64,000 bases of DNA, taken from a virus. Location of the stretch: positions 1-64,000 of the IMG/VR virus record IMGVR_UViG_3300031703_000001, one strand, 5' to 3'. The notes under the pieces are model-generated. The model saw only the letters and a program-made list of their open reading frames with translations, had not been told where the DNA came from and did not search any database. The translations under genes were made by a program, and so were the position numbers. This document shows positions 7,944-18,099 of the stretch, one piece after another; position 1 is the stretch's first letter; each line of letters starts with the position of its first letter.

Positions 7944-9563
7944 CTAGAATGAACCACCTGTGATTGGGTTTCTCATTACAATTTTAAGAACTTTAGTAGG
8001 ATCTTTCACCCAGATAGCTGGCATAGTTTGAGTCATCATAACTCTATAACCATTGAAGTTTCCAGTAGAAGCAAACCCTTGAGTTCTTCCCATATAATCC
8101 ATTGTACCATTTTGGTAGAACCATTTTAATTGGTTATCCCAAGATAATTTCAATAAGTGGATGTTATCATTTCCTTCATCTGTTACATCAAAGATAATAA
8201 AACTAAATGAGCTTAAAGGTCTTCCATCAATTAATGGATTCTCAATATCATTTGTGTTTAAGTTATCAAATGCAGGATTCAATACAAACTTAACGTTAGC
8301 TAAGAAAGGAATAGTGAAGCTTGTGTAAGCAAAACCATAATCTAAATCCATACCTGAACCTTTTACAGCTCCAATATCAGATGCATTTTGAACTAATCCA
8401 GAACCATATACTTCATCAGCAATAGCTTTGTTGATTAACTGCATTCCTGCAATACCTGTTTGTACAACAAGTGATCTTTGAGGATCTGGCCCTTTGAATT
8501 CAACCTTACCTTGGTAGAAGTTGTATAATTCAGACTTGAACATATCTAAAGTGAATGAAGACTTATTATAAACTCTTTTGAATGAGTTGTCTAATTGTGC
8601 CCATAAACCTACAGATAATCTAATGTCATCCGGTCCATCTTGTTTAATTCTACCACCTTTACCCCACATAAGGTAAGTTTCAATATCAGTAGCAATCTTA
8701 GATAAGTGTGCCGCTTCCATGTTTGTGATAAATGTTCTTGTAAGAGATCCGCTTTCAAATGCTTCTCTAGCTCCTGCTTTACCCATGTTAGCAACTAATC
8801 CTTCAATACTTGGTACAGATGGGTTGTTTGCGTCAGCGTTAAAGTTTCTCCAAATCTCAGTAACAGGTACAGTACCATCAGCGTTTAAACCACCTTTGAT
8901 CATTAAATCTGCTCTAGAAGAAATTGAATAATGAACGTGTGCTTCAGCTCCACCTACAAAGTTGTAGAATTCACGGAAACCAGATCCAGTTTCAATATCA
9001 GAGAAACGTTCTCCGTACTCACCTCTTGCAGAACCTTTTCTGAAGAACTTAGTACCTTTAGCTAAATACTTATTATCTAAGCTAGCTGCGTTGTTGTTGT
9101 TTACTAATTGAACAGTATAGATAAAACCGTCACCAGCTGGAATGATATCATCCGCTGTAATGTAAAGTTCTAAACCATTGTATTTATCATAAGTGATAAT
9201 ATCACCATGACCAAAAGTTCTTTTAGAAATTTTAATTTTGAATGTAGTACCGTCTACACCTTTTGCTTCACTTGCAGGTTCAATATCCGCTACTATGTAG
9301 GGAAGATCTTGTGCAATTGGAGTTTGCCATTTATACTCACCACGTGCATTGTCTACCATGATAGTGTTCTTTCCACCGAATGATGCCATTTGATACAAAG
9401 GCATTTCTACCTTTTGTGTCATAGCCCATAAGTCTACTGGACCCATATCCATAGGCTCAGCGTTACCCAACATCTGGGTAAGGTGATAAGAATCTACATG
9501 AGAACTAGCTTTGTAGCTTGTATCTCTTAGGAAAATTCCATTGTTTAATACTGGAGTTGCCAT
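7944..9563 (-). CDS. Major capsid protein (putative)
   Basis: 539 aa. It follows the classic order portal, scaffold, major capsid, with its own strong terminator. It is mixed alpha/beta with no enzyme motifs. A long middle section with GSARGEYGERFSDIETGSG is followed by helices, including the MEAAHLSKIATDIETYLMWG segment. The C-terminus has strands typical of a capsid axial domain (DYMGRTQGFASTGNFNGYR, then MRNPITGGSF). Size and place match the HK97-fold capsid proteins of crAss-like and other large Bacteroidota phages. The assignment rests on synteny and general appearance, not on a motif, because these capsid proteins carry none. Confidence 0.75.
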   Translation of the reverse strand: MATPVLNNGIFLRDTSYKASSHVDSYHLTQMLGNAEPMDMGPVDLWAMTQKVEMPLYQMASFGGKNTIMVDNARGEYKWQTPIAQDLPYIVADIEPASEAKGVDGTTFKIKISKRTFGHGDIITYDKYNGLELYITADDIIPAGDGFIYTVQLVNNNNAASLDNKYLAKGTKFFRKGSARGEYGERFSDIETGSGFREFYNFVGGAEAHVHYSISSRADLMIKGGLNADGTVPVTEIWRNFNADANNPSVPSIEGLVANMGKAGAREAFESGSLTRTFITNMEAAHLSKIATDIETYLMWGKGGRIKQDGPDDIRLSVGLWAQLDNSFKRVYNKSSFTLDMFKSELYNFYQGKVEFKGPDPQRSLVVQTGIAGMQLINKAIADEVYGSGLVQNASDIGAVKGSGMDLDYGFAYTSFTIPFLANVKFVLNPAFDNLNTNDIENPLIDGRPLSSFSFIIFDVTDEGNDNIHLLKLSWDNQLKWFYQNGTMDYMGRTQGFASTGNFNGYRVMMTQTMPAIWVKDPTKVLKIVMRNPITGGSF

Positions 9564-9608
9564 AATTTTACTTGTTTTTAATTAATTAATTGTTTATATA
9601 TTTGATTG

Positions 9609-10913
9609 TTAAATCCTTTTGAAAATGTTGTTGGTTCTTTGTAATTTCTTACCTGCTGGTTTTCTTTTCTCTTCACTTTGTACACCTAATGAAGATGCAC
9701 TGTTACTTGCTGATGCAGTCTTCAGTTTTCTTACTGTAGATTCTACACTTTTTTGAGCTCCTTTATCCATAACCTTTGCCTTATATCCTGCTGGATCAGA
9801 CAATAACCATAAAGCTTCAGAAATTAAAGTATAATTTGGTTCAACAAATTGGTACTTCTCTAAAAGGTGACCTAATAGATTTGTATTCTTTCCACTTACT
9901 GAAGGATAGCTAGGTTGAACTAAACCATTATATAACATGGCTTGTGTTTTTCTATCTACCTTGATATCTCCTAAGTTACCTTCTTTAAGAGTTTCATATA
10001 CATTTGTCATGTACTGTTTAGAAGCATGTTCTTGTTGCTTCTTCTTTAAGTCTTGCTCTTCAAGTTTCTTAAGTACAATTTTCTCTTGCATCTTATCTAA
10101 CTTAGGCTTAAACTTAGCAGCTTGTTTTTCAAGCTTACCTAAATCTTTCCAGATTTCTATCTCTTCATCTATTTCATCTGAAGTTCCATAACCTGTAGCA
10201 CCTAAATATTCTTTAATAATTGTTTCTTGATCTGACTCAGACTTAATACTTAATGATTTAGTTTCTTCAACACTACCTAAAGTATTAAATAATCCTTTTA
10301 TATCAGTACCTCCATCTGCTACATATCTAGCAGCAACTTGTAATTCTTCTGGTAAACTTGCAAAAAACTGTTTAGGAGTTTCACGTCTTACTTGATTAGC
10401 TCTCTCTTCTAAGTTAGCTTCAATCAATTCTTCCCAGTCTTTCCCTGTGTACTCATCAAATGACTTACCGTCATCAAAAGGTACAATTTTTTCAGATTTA
10501 ACAAGTTTGTCAAATACATCAGAAATACCAGATATAGATTTTCTACCTCTTTTTTCTTTCTTTTCAATATCCTCATCAGATTCTTCATCTAAAGCATCTA
10601 AGATATCATTTGCATCTTCCTTTACTTCTCCTTTTTTTTCACCCACTAACTCATCAAGAGTTTCAGTTGATGAAGCATCAGGCGCATCTGCTTTAGCTTC
10701 CACTTTTGCATCCAAGTTGTCTACACCATCATCATCAGCATCTGCAAAAGAGAAGTCTGCCTTCTTACTTAATCCAGATAAAATGTTTGGTTTAGACTCA
10801 TCTTCAGTAGGCAATGTGATATCACCACCGCTTGGAGCGCCATTGAAGATCTCATCTAAGTTTACATCTAATGTTTCTACGTTGCTGTTCACTGTAGTTT
10901 CTTTTGTGTTCAT
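9609..10913 (-). CDS. Putative scaffolding protein
   Basis: 434 aa, strongly charged. The first 130 residues are very acidic and disordered (many D/E, for example DALDEESDEDIEKKEKRGRK). The centre (about 240-300) is a Lys/Glu/Gln-rich coiled coil with repeated LEKQAAKFKPKLDKMQEK-like heptads. The C-terminus is basic (RKPAGKKLQRTNNIFKRI). An acidic, coiled-coil protein with a basic tail directly upstream of the capsid gene is the hallmark of a scaffold that nucleates procapsid assembly. The basic C-terminus would contact the capsid protein. The start lies in the shared ACAATATTATG leader. Confidence 0.75.
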   Translation of the reverse strand: MNTKETTVNSNVETLDVNLDEIFNGAPSGGDITLPTEDESKPNILSGLSKKADFSFADADDDGVDNLDAKVEAKADAPDASSTETLDELVGEKKGEVKEDANDILDALDEESDEDIEKKEKRGRKSISGISDVFDKLVKSEKIVPFDDGKSFDEYTGKDWEELIEANLEERANQVRRETPKQFFASLPEELQVAARYVADGGTDIKGLFNTLGSVEETKSLSIKSESDQETIIKEYLGATGYGTSDEIDEEIEIWKDLGKLEKQAAKFKPKLDKMQEKIVLKKLEEQDLKKKQQEHASKQYMTNVYETLKEGNLGDIKVDRKTQAMLYNGLVQPSYPSVSGKNTNLLGHLLEKYQFVEPNYTLISEALWLLSDPAGYKAKVMDKGAQKSVESTVRKLKTASASNSASSLGVQSEEKRKPAGKKLQRTNNIFKRI

Positions 10914-11060
10914 AATATTGTTGGTTTTAATATTTAGTTCTAAGCCCTATACATACAATATAATAAAAGTTTATACATGATCCAACATATTAAACTTATA
11001 ATATTTGGTATTTATGCAAACTTTTTTGCAGTATATAGCTAACGGTGTTTATTTTTTATA

Positions 11061-13805
11061 TTATTTATCAGGTTTTTTCACATCATACTTGTTTTTATTC
11101 TCTCTGGCAATCTCTAGATCCTTAGAAGCAACGTCTCTTGTTGCTGCTATTTTCTCTCTTTCAACCTGGAGTCTTTCTTTCTCCATACTTCCTTTCATTG
11201 CCATTTCATCACGCTTCAAATTAGTTTGCTCTCTATATTGAGTAGTCTCTCTAATATCTTTCATAGCGTCTTGATAATCAGATACTTTATTCTCATTTAC
11301 ATCTGACATAGAACCATAACCAGCAGCTTTAATCTCTGCTAGCAAGACATCATTCTTTCTATCTTTATCATTCTCTTGCATTTCAACTTGTAATTTTTGT
11401 TGATCCTCTTGTGCCTTAGCAGCAAGTGCATCTTCTTGCATTTTACGTTGTTGTTGCATATCCTCTGATCTTTGCTTCTCAACTCTTGCTTCTGCATCTT
11501 TTAAGATATCAGTCACTTCAGATATAGAATCAGCTTTAACAATGTTACCAAGCTCATAAATTGATGCTCCAGTAGTGTTGTTAGTTACTGCCATCTGCTT
11601 TAGTTGTTCTAATATAGCTCTGTGGTTAGTTTTAGTGGTTGCAAAGACATTAAAATCTCTAAGTAATAGATCAGTTCCATTAATGGTAAAATTAACCTTC
11701 TGAGCCTCTGTAGAGATGTAAGACAATCTTACACTTGGATTAGTACTATTATAAAATTGTGCAAGATCAGTTCTCATTTGGTGAACTCTTGGCATCAAGT
11801 GATCTGAATGTTGTACAAAATAAACCTCTGTTTGAGCATATGATTGCTGCATAGCATTAACAACACCCGTTGCTGTTTCTGCAGATACTGCTCCACCTAA
11901 ACGTTGTGGATTAATACCAATAGAATCAAAACATTGTTGTTTGAAATGATTTGCTAAAGAAATTCTACCCATTAATCTACTAGTCTGCTCCATGTTAAGA
12001 GTTTGATAGTGATTAAAGTTTGTAGCGTTTTCTGTATTTGTAATAGATGTATCTAAAGGAAGCATTGAAAAATCTTTCATTGCTGTATACGCTTTAGCAT
12101 AATTGTTCTTACCCCAATCTTCACCCATTGAATGACGTGGTAAAGCATTTTGATCAAACATAATCACAGTACCTAATTCATCAATAAGGATGTCAGCTAT
12201 CTGATTATTAACCATGTTGTAACCTACTTGGTATGCTTTCATTAAATCTACTAAAGAAGTAGACCTTGTATTTCTGTCAGAGAATACTCTTCCTTCTACA
12301 GGTAATTTACAACCATATAAAGAATTCTCCCCTTTAAATTGGAAAGGAAGTCTTCCCGGTTTCTCTCTATTAATACCTAAGTAAATAGGATTAACATTAT
12401 CACCCATTGATGTTCTCCACATTGCAGGAACATTAGGTCCTACTTTAACACCACCCCAAGTTTCATTGATCCATATCCATTCAATATGTTCTCCTTGTAA
12501 TAATGTATCTTTTGATCTATTCTTAAATATAGATGTATCATAAACTGGTTTTTCAGTTATTTTAAATGATTCATCAATTATTTCTTGAGTTACTTCACCA
12601 TCAAATTCTATCTTAGTTAAATGACCAACTCTTCTTTGAGTCTTCCAATAGATTGTTGATACTCTCATCAAGTTACCATCACCATGCTGTTCTAAGTCTT
12701 CACTTTGAGAAAGTATCTCTGTTAATATATCTCCACCACGCGCTGGGTCTGCTGTTGTATTGCTTACATATTGTCTGTATGCTAAACCAGGAGCATTTGT
12801 ATTCCAATCATGTGATCTTGAAGGATCATAATGGGAACCATCATTCTGATAACCATTAACTTGATATTGTGCAGATCTTGCAGGATATATTCTTTGTAAT
12901 GATTCAAGTTGTTTCTCATTCATTAAATATCCGTATTTATCCACCACATCAGATACAGTCATAAGATCCACTTTACCTACGTAATTTGAATCTGATATAT
13001 ATCTTTGATCTGGAGATTTTTGATAGAATGTTAATACTGGATTCCACAACTCTACATCATAATCATCTTCTAACATTCTGAAATGCCAAAACTCTCTATC
13101 AGCAATAAGCATATCTCTAAACCCACGCTCTTCAAGTTCTTGCATTCTAAACCTTTCCTCATCCACATTTAATTGGTGAGTTGCCCATTCTTCCACACTA
13201 CTTCTATAAGACTTACTAAAATAATCTTCTATTTCTGGTAAACTCTTTAAGTTATCTGGTGCAAGTTGTTGTTGAGCTTCTTCTGAAGCTGGATCCATAC
13301 CAGCCTCAATCATTTTTTCAATCAGGCTTCTTTCAGCATCTGCCAACAATACATCTTCAATTTCTGCTTTCTTCTGTTCAAGCATTTCATTGTATGACTT
13401 ATCATCCACAGCTCTGAACTGTACTTTATTATATCTCTTGGTGAATTCACCACTCAATACATTAATAACATTTGGTATAATAGGATAGAACTTTAATTCT
13501 AACGCGGAATCATTTTCCTTTGTTAAAACATCCATCATTTCCTTATAATCATTATCTTCCTCAACTATATAATCAGTCTTGTCAATAATACCTTTTGCTA
13601 ACTTGTAATTTTTTAAAAGTCTTCTGGCATTGATTCTTAAGAATTCAACACCTTGTAATTCTAACCAATCTAAATTCCATGCTGCCCAATCATCAGTTTT
13701 TTCTGAAGAAGGTAAAAACTGTACTGGTTGAGTTAAACTAGAGTAAGTAGGGCCTCCCTCTGCCTTAGCTCCATTTTTTAACTGCATTGCATTTAATACT
13801 TTCAT
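11061..13805 (-). CDS. Portal protein
   Basis: 914 aa. The N-terminal clip/wing region contains NARRLLKNYKLAKGIIDKTD and FYPIIPNVINVLSGEFTKRY, followed by long helices typical of portals. Middle segments (ENSLYGCKLPVEGRVFSDRN, then LVDLMKAYQVGYNMVNNQI) resemble crAss-like portal proteins. The last 150 residues form a Gln/Glu/Lys-rich coiled coil, as in portals with an extended barrel. It sits between terminase and scaffold on one strand. The portal forms the dodecameric ring through which DNA is packaged and ejected. Its start follows the terminase stop by 21 bases. Confidence 0.85.
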   Translation of the reverse strand: MKVLNAMQLKNGAKAEGGPTYSSLTQPVQFLPSSEKTDDWAAWNLDWLELQGVEFLRINARRLLKNYKLAKGIIDKTDYIVEEDNDYKEMMDVLTKENDSALELKFYPIIPNVINVLSGEFTKRYNKVQFRAVDDKSYNEMLEQKKAEIEDVLLADAERSLIEKMIEAGMDPASEEAQQQLAPDNLKSLPEIEDYFSKSYRSSVEEWATHQLNVDEERFRMQELEERGFRDMLIADREFWHFRMLEDDYDVELWNPVLTFYQKSPDQRYISDSNYVGKVDLMTVSDVVDKYGYLMNEKQLESLQRIYPARSAQYQVNGYQNDGSHYDPSRSHDWNTNAPGLAYRQYVSNTTADPARGGDILTEILSQSEDLEQHGDGNLMRVSTIYWKTQRRVGHLTKIEFDGEVTQEIIDESFKITEKPVYDTSIFKNRSKDTLLQGEHIEWIWINETWGGVKVGPNVPAMWRTSMGDNVNPIYLGINREKPGRLPFQFKGENSLYGCKLPVEGRVFSDRNTRSTSLVDLMKAYQVGYNMVNNQIADILIDELGTVIMFDQNALPRHSMGEDWGKNNYAKAYTAMKDFSMLPLDTSITNTENATNFNHYQTLNMEQTSRLMGRISLANHFKQQCFDSIGINPQRLGGAVSAETATGVVNAMQQSYAQTEVYFVQHSDHLMPRVHQMRTDLAQFYNSTNPSVRLSYISTEAQKVNFTINGTDLLLRDFNVFATTKTNHRAILEQLKQMAVTNNTTGASIYELGNIVKADSISEVTDILKDAEARVEKQRSEDMQQQRKMQEDALAAKAQEDQQKLQVEMQENDKDRKNDVLLAEIKAAGYGSMSDVNENKVSDYQDAMKDIRETTQYREQTNLKRDEMAMKGSMEKERLQVEREKIAATRDVASKDLEIARENKNKYDVKKPDK

Positions 13806-13826
13806 TCCGTATTTATTTAGTTAAGT

Positions 13827-16016
13827 CTATTTATAATTTTTGAATCCAGACCTTCTAGGTCTATTACTATCAGGCTTGCCAGCACGTCCAATATTTTTGA
13901 ACGGACTATACTTTAATTTACTGATTTTTTCTGAATTTACCAAAGAATCACCCTCTGATTCTCTTCTTTTTGTGTATCCTCTGTTTGACTGTTGTATTTT
14001 TACAAAGGCAATTAGTGCACCAAAGGCAACCAATCTATCAACATTCAGTCCAGGGTAGTATGCCAACATTTCCGTTATCAACATAGGATCAGGAACTCTT
14101 TCCACACCTAATGTCTGATTTGTAACAACACCATTGATGTCAGTTTCTTCATCAATAACCTCTCTTAGAAATTCTATTGCATAAGAAATTAAGTGACTCT
14201 TAAATAGTGTTCCTGTATTCTTCCATCCATATTCCTGATAAACAGTTCTATTAGAACCAAGATCTTTAAGGAATAAGATTTGTTGTTTTGGAACCAGGTA
14301 TCTTTGTTTCTTTCTAGCAATCATATGTTGAATGAATAGAGAAATATTATTCTCAACAAGTGTCCATGCGTTATACCACTCAATTATCAACTCTAATCTT
14401 TCATGTGTTCTGTTGATATCATCAAATCTACCACACCAAGCAGCAACAATCTTATCTTTCTCTAAGAATTGTTCTACATCACCTGCAGCAGTTGTTCTAG
14501 TAACTTCAGTTGCATTCTTGTATACAAAAATACTACATAATGAATCTGAAGTAGTTGTCTTTCCTTCTGATACTGGATCAATAGAGGCATAATAAGCACC
14601 AAATTCAGGTCTCTTAGCAGCTGGTCTTTCCCATACCACTATTGTTCCTGTTTTATCAACTTGCTTCTTATCTACAGGGAATTTAGTGATTGGAAGTTTA
14701 TTTGTTCTCTTAGCAAATATTCCTTTCTCATCTCTGTCTAATTCAATCAGCTCATAAGGGTATTCCTTTTCCTCAATTCTTTTCTTCTGTCTTGTAAGTA
14801 TACCTTGAGGGAATATAGATTCTTTTCTATAAGCAAATGCCTCAGCAATATTCATTGGTTTCTGAGAAATTCTTAATTGGTATGCTTCTCCATTTAATTC
14901 ATTTTTCCAACGGGATCTTTCTTCAATGATTGCTATAACTGCCTCTTCAACTTTAGAGTTTCCAAACTTATCTATAAATGGAGGCATAGACCATTGCTCC
15001 GGAATAAACAAACCTGCCATTCCAATAGTACCATCCTTATCCATAAGATTGGTTTCTACAGAATATATGTCATTTGCTTTAGGGTTTAAGATCATCTCTT
15101 TCAGTGGATTACATTGTTGTAAATCCCCCACTGATCCTGCTGCAATAAACATACCTGTAGTCATCATCCCTGAAGACATTGCTGGACGTAAGTATTCATA
15201 TGTCTCACCCATCTTAGGAGCAATACCTGCTTCTTCATGGAAGAATATTGTACACGGTCCACCTACTCCTGTAGTTGCATTTTTCTCAAATGAACCACCT
15301 TGTATTTTAGACTTTAATCCTCTGGCTGTTTTTCTATTACCTATCTTAACTTCAATTTGCTGTTGCCATAATAACACCTTTTCTGGATTACTAGGTCTAT
15401 ACCAAGCAGTATGTTCATTAAGAAACGTTTTATATTCATCTAAGAATTTCCAAGAACCTTTATCATTGATAAAATCTTTCAAAGAGGCCCCTATCTTACA
15501 GATACTACCTTCTTCAAACCAATATGTATTAATGATCTTTCCCATATGGAAATATGAGGAAGCTATCTGACGTTTTTTTAATATTGCTGCATGTTGATTA
15601 TTCAATTCAGCTAATAGTTCATACAAAGCCATGTGATACTGAGCATCTCTTACTTTTGCAAAACCATATTTCTTTTCTTCCTTGTCAAATATAGGTAGAA
15701 AGTTTAACCACATATAATAATCTCTGGTTAGGAAAAAACTCCTCCCCTTATCATTATATATTACACCTTCTCTACACTTAGTCTTCTGATCTTCCCAGTA
15801 ATTAGTAAAATCTTTTGACCTGAAAGGGCTATTACAATAAAAACCTTGGTCATTAAACGCTTTAGCCTCTGCATTGAACTCATAGGCCATGTCTGTAAAT
15901 CCATAAAGACCAGGTTCACTGAATATACTTAATATATATTCAATGAAATCTGATTCTTCTTTAAACTCAGTTGTTTCCCACTTGCCATTATTATATGTAG
16001 GTACAATCTTATACAT
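13827..16016 (-). CDS. terL: Terminase large subunit
   Basis: 729 aa, the length usual for crAss-like terminases. The ATPase domain has an adenine/Walker A-like region around KKRQIASSYFHMGK (147-160) and a clear Walker B with catalytic acid, TIFFHEEAG (256-264). The nuclease domain begins with YYASIDP (about 475-481), whose Asp would bind metal in the RNase H-like fold. The protein is the motor and headful or end-cutting nuclease for DNA packaging, docking on the portal encoded just downstream. The Walker A is degenerate, as is common in this family. Its start overlaps the stop of the GroES-like gene by 8 bases, so the two are translationally coupled. Confidence 0.9.
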   Translation of the reverse strand: MYKIVPTYNNGKWETTEFKEESDFIEYILSIFSEPGLYGFTDMAYEFNAEAKAFNDQGFYCNSPFRSKDFTNYWEDQKTKCREGVIYNDKGRSFFLTRDYYMWLNFLPIFDKEEKKYGFAKVRDAQYHMALYELLAELNNQHAAILKKRQIASSYFHMGKIINTYWFEEGSICKIGASLKDFINDKGSWKFLDEYKTFLNEHTAWYRPSNPEKVLLWQQQIEVKIGNRKTARGLKSKIQGGSFEKNATTGVGGPCTIFFHEEAGIAPKMGETYEYLRPAMSSGMMTTGMFIAAGSVGDLQQCNPLKEMILNPKANDIYSVETNLMDKDGTIGMAGLFIPEQWSMPPFIDKFGNSKVEEAVIAIIEERSRWKNELNGEAYQLRISQKPMNIAEAFAYRKESIFPQGILTRQKKRIEEKEYPYELIELDRDEKGIFAKRTNKLPITKFPVDKKQVDKTGTIVVWERPAAKRPEFGAYYASIDPVSEGKTTTSDSLCSIFVYKNATEVTRTTAAGDVEQFLEKDKIVAAWCGRFDDINRTHERLELIIEWYNAWTLVENNISLFIQHMIARKKQRYLVPKQQILFLKDLGSNRTVYQEYGWKNTGTLFKSHLISYAIEFLREVIDEETDINGVVTNQTLGVERVPDPMLITEMLAYYPGLNVDRLVAFGALIAFVKIQQSNRGYTKRRESEGDSLVNSEKISKLKYSPFKNIGRAGKPDSNRPRRSGFKNYK

Positions 16017-16293
16017 CTTCTATTTCAAGTATAATTGCATATACGTCACCTTCTTGAATTAGCAAATGATCCTCTCCATCATGCTGCATTGTAGTTGGTA
16101 AACAATGTTCAGTGTATTGAACAATATCACCTACATTGATCTCCTCCACTAATTGTCCTTTTGCCATCACAACTCCTTTATACTCAGTCTTTTGTGCCAT
16201 CTCTGGTACATATAATCCTGAAGTAGTTTTTGTTTTAGCTTTCTTCTGTTTGATTAGAATCTTCTTTCCTGTTGGTTTTACTTGTTGTATCAT
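16009..16293 (-). CDS. groS: GroES-type co-chaperonin (Cpn10)
   Basis: 94 aa from the ATG at 16293, the usual GroES length. The sequence opens with a KPTGKKILIK strand equivalent to the family's IKPLxDRVLV. A mobile loop follows (residues 17-33) with hydrophobic tripeptide LYV in TTSGLYVPE, then GVVMAKG, VGDIVQY and a closing HLLIQEGDVYAII strand. GroES caps the GroEL cage, and the phage also encodes GroEL at 51825-53456. The same frame extends upstream to ATG codons at 16326 and 16380, but the extra residues lie outside the family, so I chose 16293. It is translationally coupled to terL. Confidence 0.85.
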   Translation of the reverse strand: MIQQVKPTGKKILIKQKKAKTKTTSGLYVPEMAQKTEYKGVVMAKGQLVEEINVGDIVQYTEHCLPTTMQHDGEDHLLIQEGDVYAIILEIEDV

Positions 16294-16383
16294 CTTCTTT
16301 TGATTTAGTTTTTGTTTTGTCTTCATTAAATATTGGCTCTTCCCAGTAGCAAAAATACCAATCACTACTTTCATTATCATTCA

Positions 16384-16902
16384 CTAGAGTTGATCATAGG
16401 CTAATCCGGCTCCTCCACGTACAGAACTTTCTTGTTCTTGTTTCATATCAGTGAACGCACCTTTGTATGATTGTCTAATTTGATCAAACTTTGCAGCAGC
16501 ATTAACCATTGAGTTAATGTTACCGTCTCTCCCGTGTTCTATGGCCGTAACTTGCATATATGCAGCTAGTCTATCAAGCATGGATTTAATCCCCACATAA
16601 GCCCTGTATGTAGGTGTCTCATATAACTTCTTACACATCTCCAATGCGTATCTGATCTTACCATCTTCAGGAGACTCTTCTAAACCTACTTCTTCAATAA
16701 TTATATCCTCCTTTTCATGTTCAGGTAGATTAAAGAATGGATTAAGATCTGGATTAGGGCAACTCATGTAAAATATATACTGATATACTTGCATATTTGT
16801 ATCAGGATATGAATCCATTATTGCTTTTAAAAAGGGTAATGCATAACAGTGTTCTGTAGGTATAACCTTACTGTTTTGTATATCAAATAATCTAACTATC
16901 AT
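16384..16902 (-). CDS. Conserved terminase-adjacent protein of unknown role
   Basis: About 172 aa from the ATG at 16902. An upstream ATG at 16953 would overlap the previous gene by 41 bases and adds a stretch unlike the rest. The protein is mainly helical, with IPTEHCYALPFLKAIMDSYP, a CPNPDLNPFFNLPEHEKE segment and ETPTYRAYVGIKSMLDRLA. The C-terminus is helical and ends VRGGAGLAYDQL. I recognise the general pattern from other Bacteroidota phages, where it lies beside the terminase, but no function is known to me. A small-terminase-like or packaging accessory role is possible from context only. Confidence 0.65.
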   Translation of the reverse strand: MIVRLFDIQNSKVIPTEHCYALPFLKAIMDSYPDTNMQVYQYIFYMSCPNPDLNPFFNLPEHEKEDIIIEEVGLEESPEDGKIRYALEMCKKLYETPTYRAYVGIKSMLDRLAAYMQVTAIEHGRDGNINSMVNAAAKFDQIRQSYKGAFTDMKQEQESSVRGGAGLAYDQL

Positions 16903-16912
16903 ATAATTTTTT

Positions 16913-17191
16913 TTAAAGGTTGGCTTCCATGTATCCAATAATTGTTTCAGCACTATCAGTCACTGTAATTGGTACAGGTTGAGGTTGCGTTCCTATATAT
17001 AAAACAGATATACCAGGAATAATTTTTTTAGTTGTTACATCCCAGTAGGGACCAACACCTATTATATATTTTCTATCAACATTTAAAGGTTGTTCTGAAC
17101 CTCTAACCCAATCAACCCCTGTTGGACCTCCTCCATTACCACCATATGTTGGTGCTAATTGTACTTGTGTTAATTCTACTACTGTTGCCAT
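16913..17191 (-). CDS. Small uncharacterised protein
   Basis: 92 aa, beta-rich with many Gly and Pro residues near the start (PTYGGNGGGPTGVDW) and short strands such as KYIIGVGPYWDVTTKK. No motif or membrane segment. It overlaps the upstream nuclease gene by one base and lies in the terminase operon. It could be a minor virion protein. The function is not recognised. Confidence 0.6.
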   Translation of the reverse strand: MATVVELTQVQLAPTYGGNGGGPTGVDWVRGSEQPLNVDRKYIIGVGPYWDVTTKKIIPGISVLYIGTQPQPVPITVTDSAETIIGYMEANL

Positions 17192-18003
17192 TATTTATTT
17201 TCTTTTAACCATATCATAAGAGAAGCCACTTCATCTTTTAAATATGGGAGTTCATATATTTTAACTTCCTTTAAAACAGGTTCACCATTTAGTATTTTAC
17301 TAATAGGATAACCATTTGAGTCTTCACCTACAGTTTCAAACTTAACATGTTGTATTGTTAATTTACCAATCTTTAATTTGGGGTTATGCTTCTTAATAAT
17401 ATACGCATAAATACTCAGTTGTAGGTTATAATGCTTGATATTACAATCATCTAAGTGATTAACAGGCTTATACAATTTGTTTGTAATACCCTCCCAATTA
17501 GTGTATCCTTTCTCTTTGATTTCCTTATTTGTTTTGTAATCATGAATGTTAATATACCCATCAACTACTTCAACTAAATCAGCTTGACCACATAGTGCCA
17601 TTGATTTTAAATACACCATGTGTTCCGGGTATACTCCTTCTTCAAGCTTTTGCTTAGGTGCATATTTCACACCATCTACATCAATATCAGGCTTAATAAT
17701 AGGTACTTCAATTCCATTACGTTCAATGGTTGTAAAGTCTAGCATATCAGCCTCTCTTTGGTTATGATACCAATTACCTAATTTAATAGCTCTATTAGTT
17801 TCATTATCCCAAGCAGTAAGTATTTCTTTTGGTGTCATACCATGCCACTTTGAACGCTTATTCTTTGATGATCTTTTTGCTTGACCATCTCTATCAAATT
17901 TAGGTTTGAATTTCCCTATGAAAGATGTTACACTAGTCCAATCAATTTTATCTTGATCATTACTTTCATAAATGTGCCCTTCTTCTTTAAAAATTATTGC
18001 CAT
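17191..18003 (-). CDS. PD-(D/E)XK family nuclease (RecB/Cas4-like)
   Basis: 270 aa. The active site is visible: His/Glu in the helix near residue 80, GQAD (139-142, metal-binding Asp) and the strand IHDYKTNK (153-160, with the D-x-K pair). A later helix carries YNLQLSIYAYIIKK, matching the Q/Y motif of RecB-like nucleases. The fold cuts DNA ends or single strands in recombination and repair. Related nucleases are typical of crAss-like phages. It is placed among late genes, so a role in packaging-linked or recombination-linked DNA processing is possible. A second family member lies at 45227-46213. Confidence 0.8.
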   Translation of the reverse strand: MAIIFKEEGHIYESNDQDKIDWTSVTSFIGKFKPKFDRDGQAKRSSKNKRSKWHGMTPKEILTAWDNETNRAIKLGNWYHNQREADMLDFTTIERNGIEVPIIKPDIDVDGVKYAPKQKLEEGVYPEHMVYLKSMALCGQADLVEVVDGYINIHDYKTNKEIKEKGYTNWEGITNKLYKPVNHLDDCNIKHYNLQLSIYAYIIKKHNPKLKIGKLTIQHVKFETVGEDSNGYPISKILNGEPVLKEVKIYELPYLKDEVASLMIWLKENK

Positions 18004-18006
18004 GAT

Positions 18007-18099
18007 TTAAGATATTGTGCTATACCAATAACCACCCTCTTGGTTGGTTGTGATACTGCTTGTTACACCATTACATATGTAATTAATTTGTATGCTCAT
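18007..18099 (-). CDS. Very small open reading frame (30 aa)
   Basis: It starts at the ATG at 18099, inside the end of the preceding zinc-protein gene (stop at 18083), and ends 4 bases before the nuclease gene start. The peptide is polar and contains NQEGGYWYS. The tight spacing on both sides supports a real coupled small gene, but there is no recognisable domain. Confidence 0.35.
   Translation of the reverse strand: MSIQINYICNGVTSSITTNQEGGYWYSTIS

Noticed and set aside
10447-10980. A 177-aa Ser/Phe-rich open frame on the plus strand
   Set aside because: It is the antisense of the acidic scaffold gene, whose Asp/Glu-rich codons read as Ser/Phe on the other strand.
14926-15570. A 214-aa open frame on the plus strand inside the terminase gene
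   Set aside because: It lies wholly antisense to clear TerL motifs, has no leader and no recognisable composition. It is a shadow.
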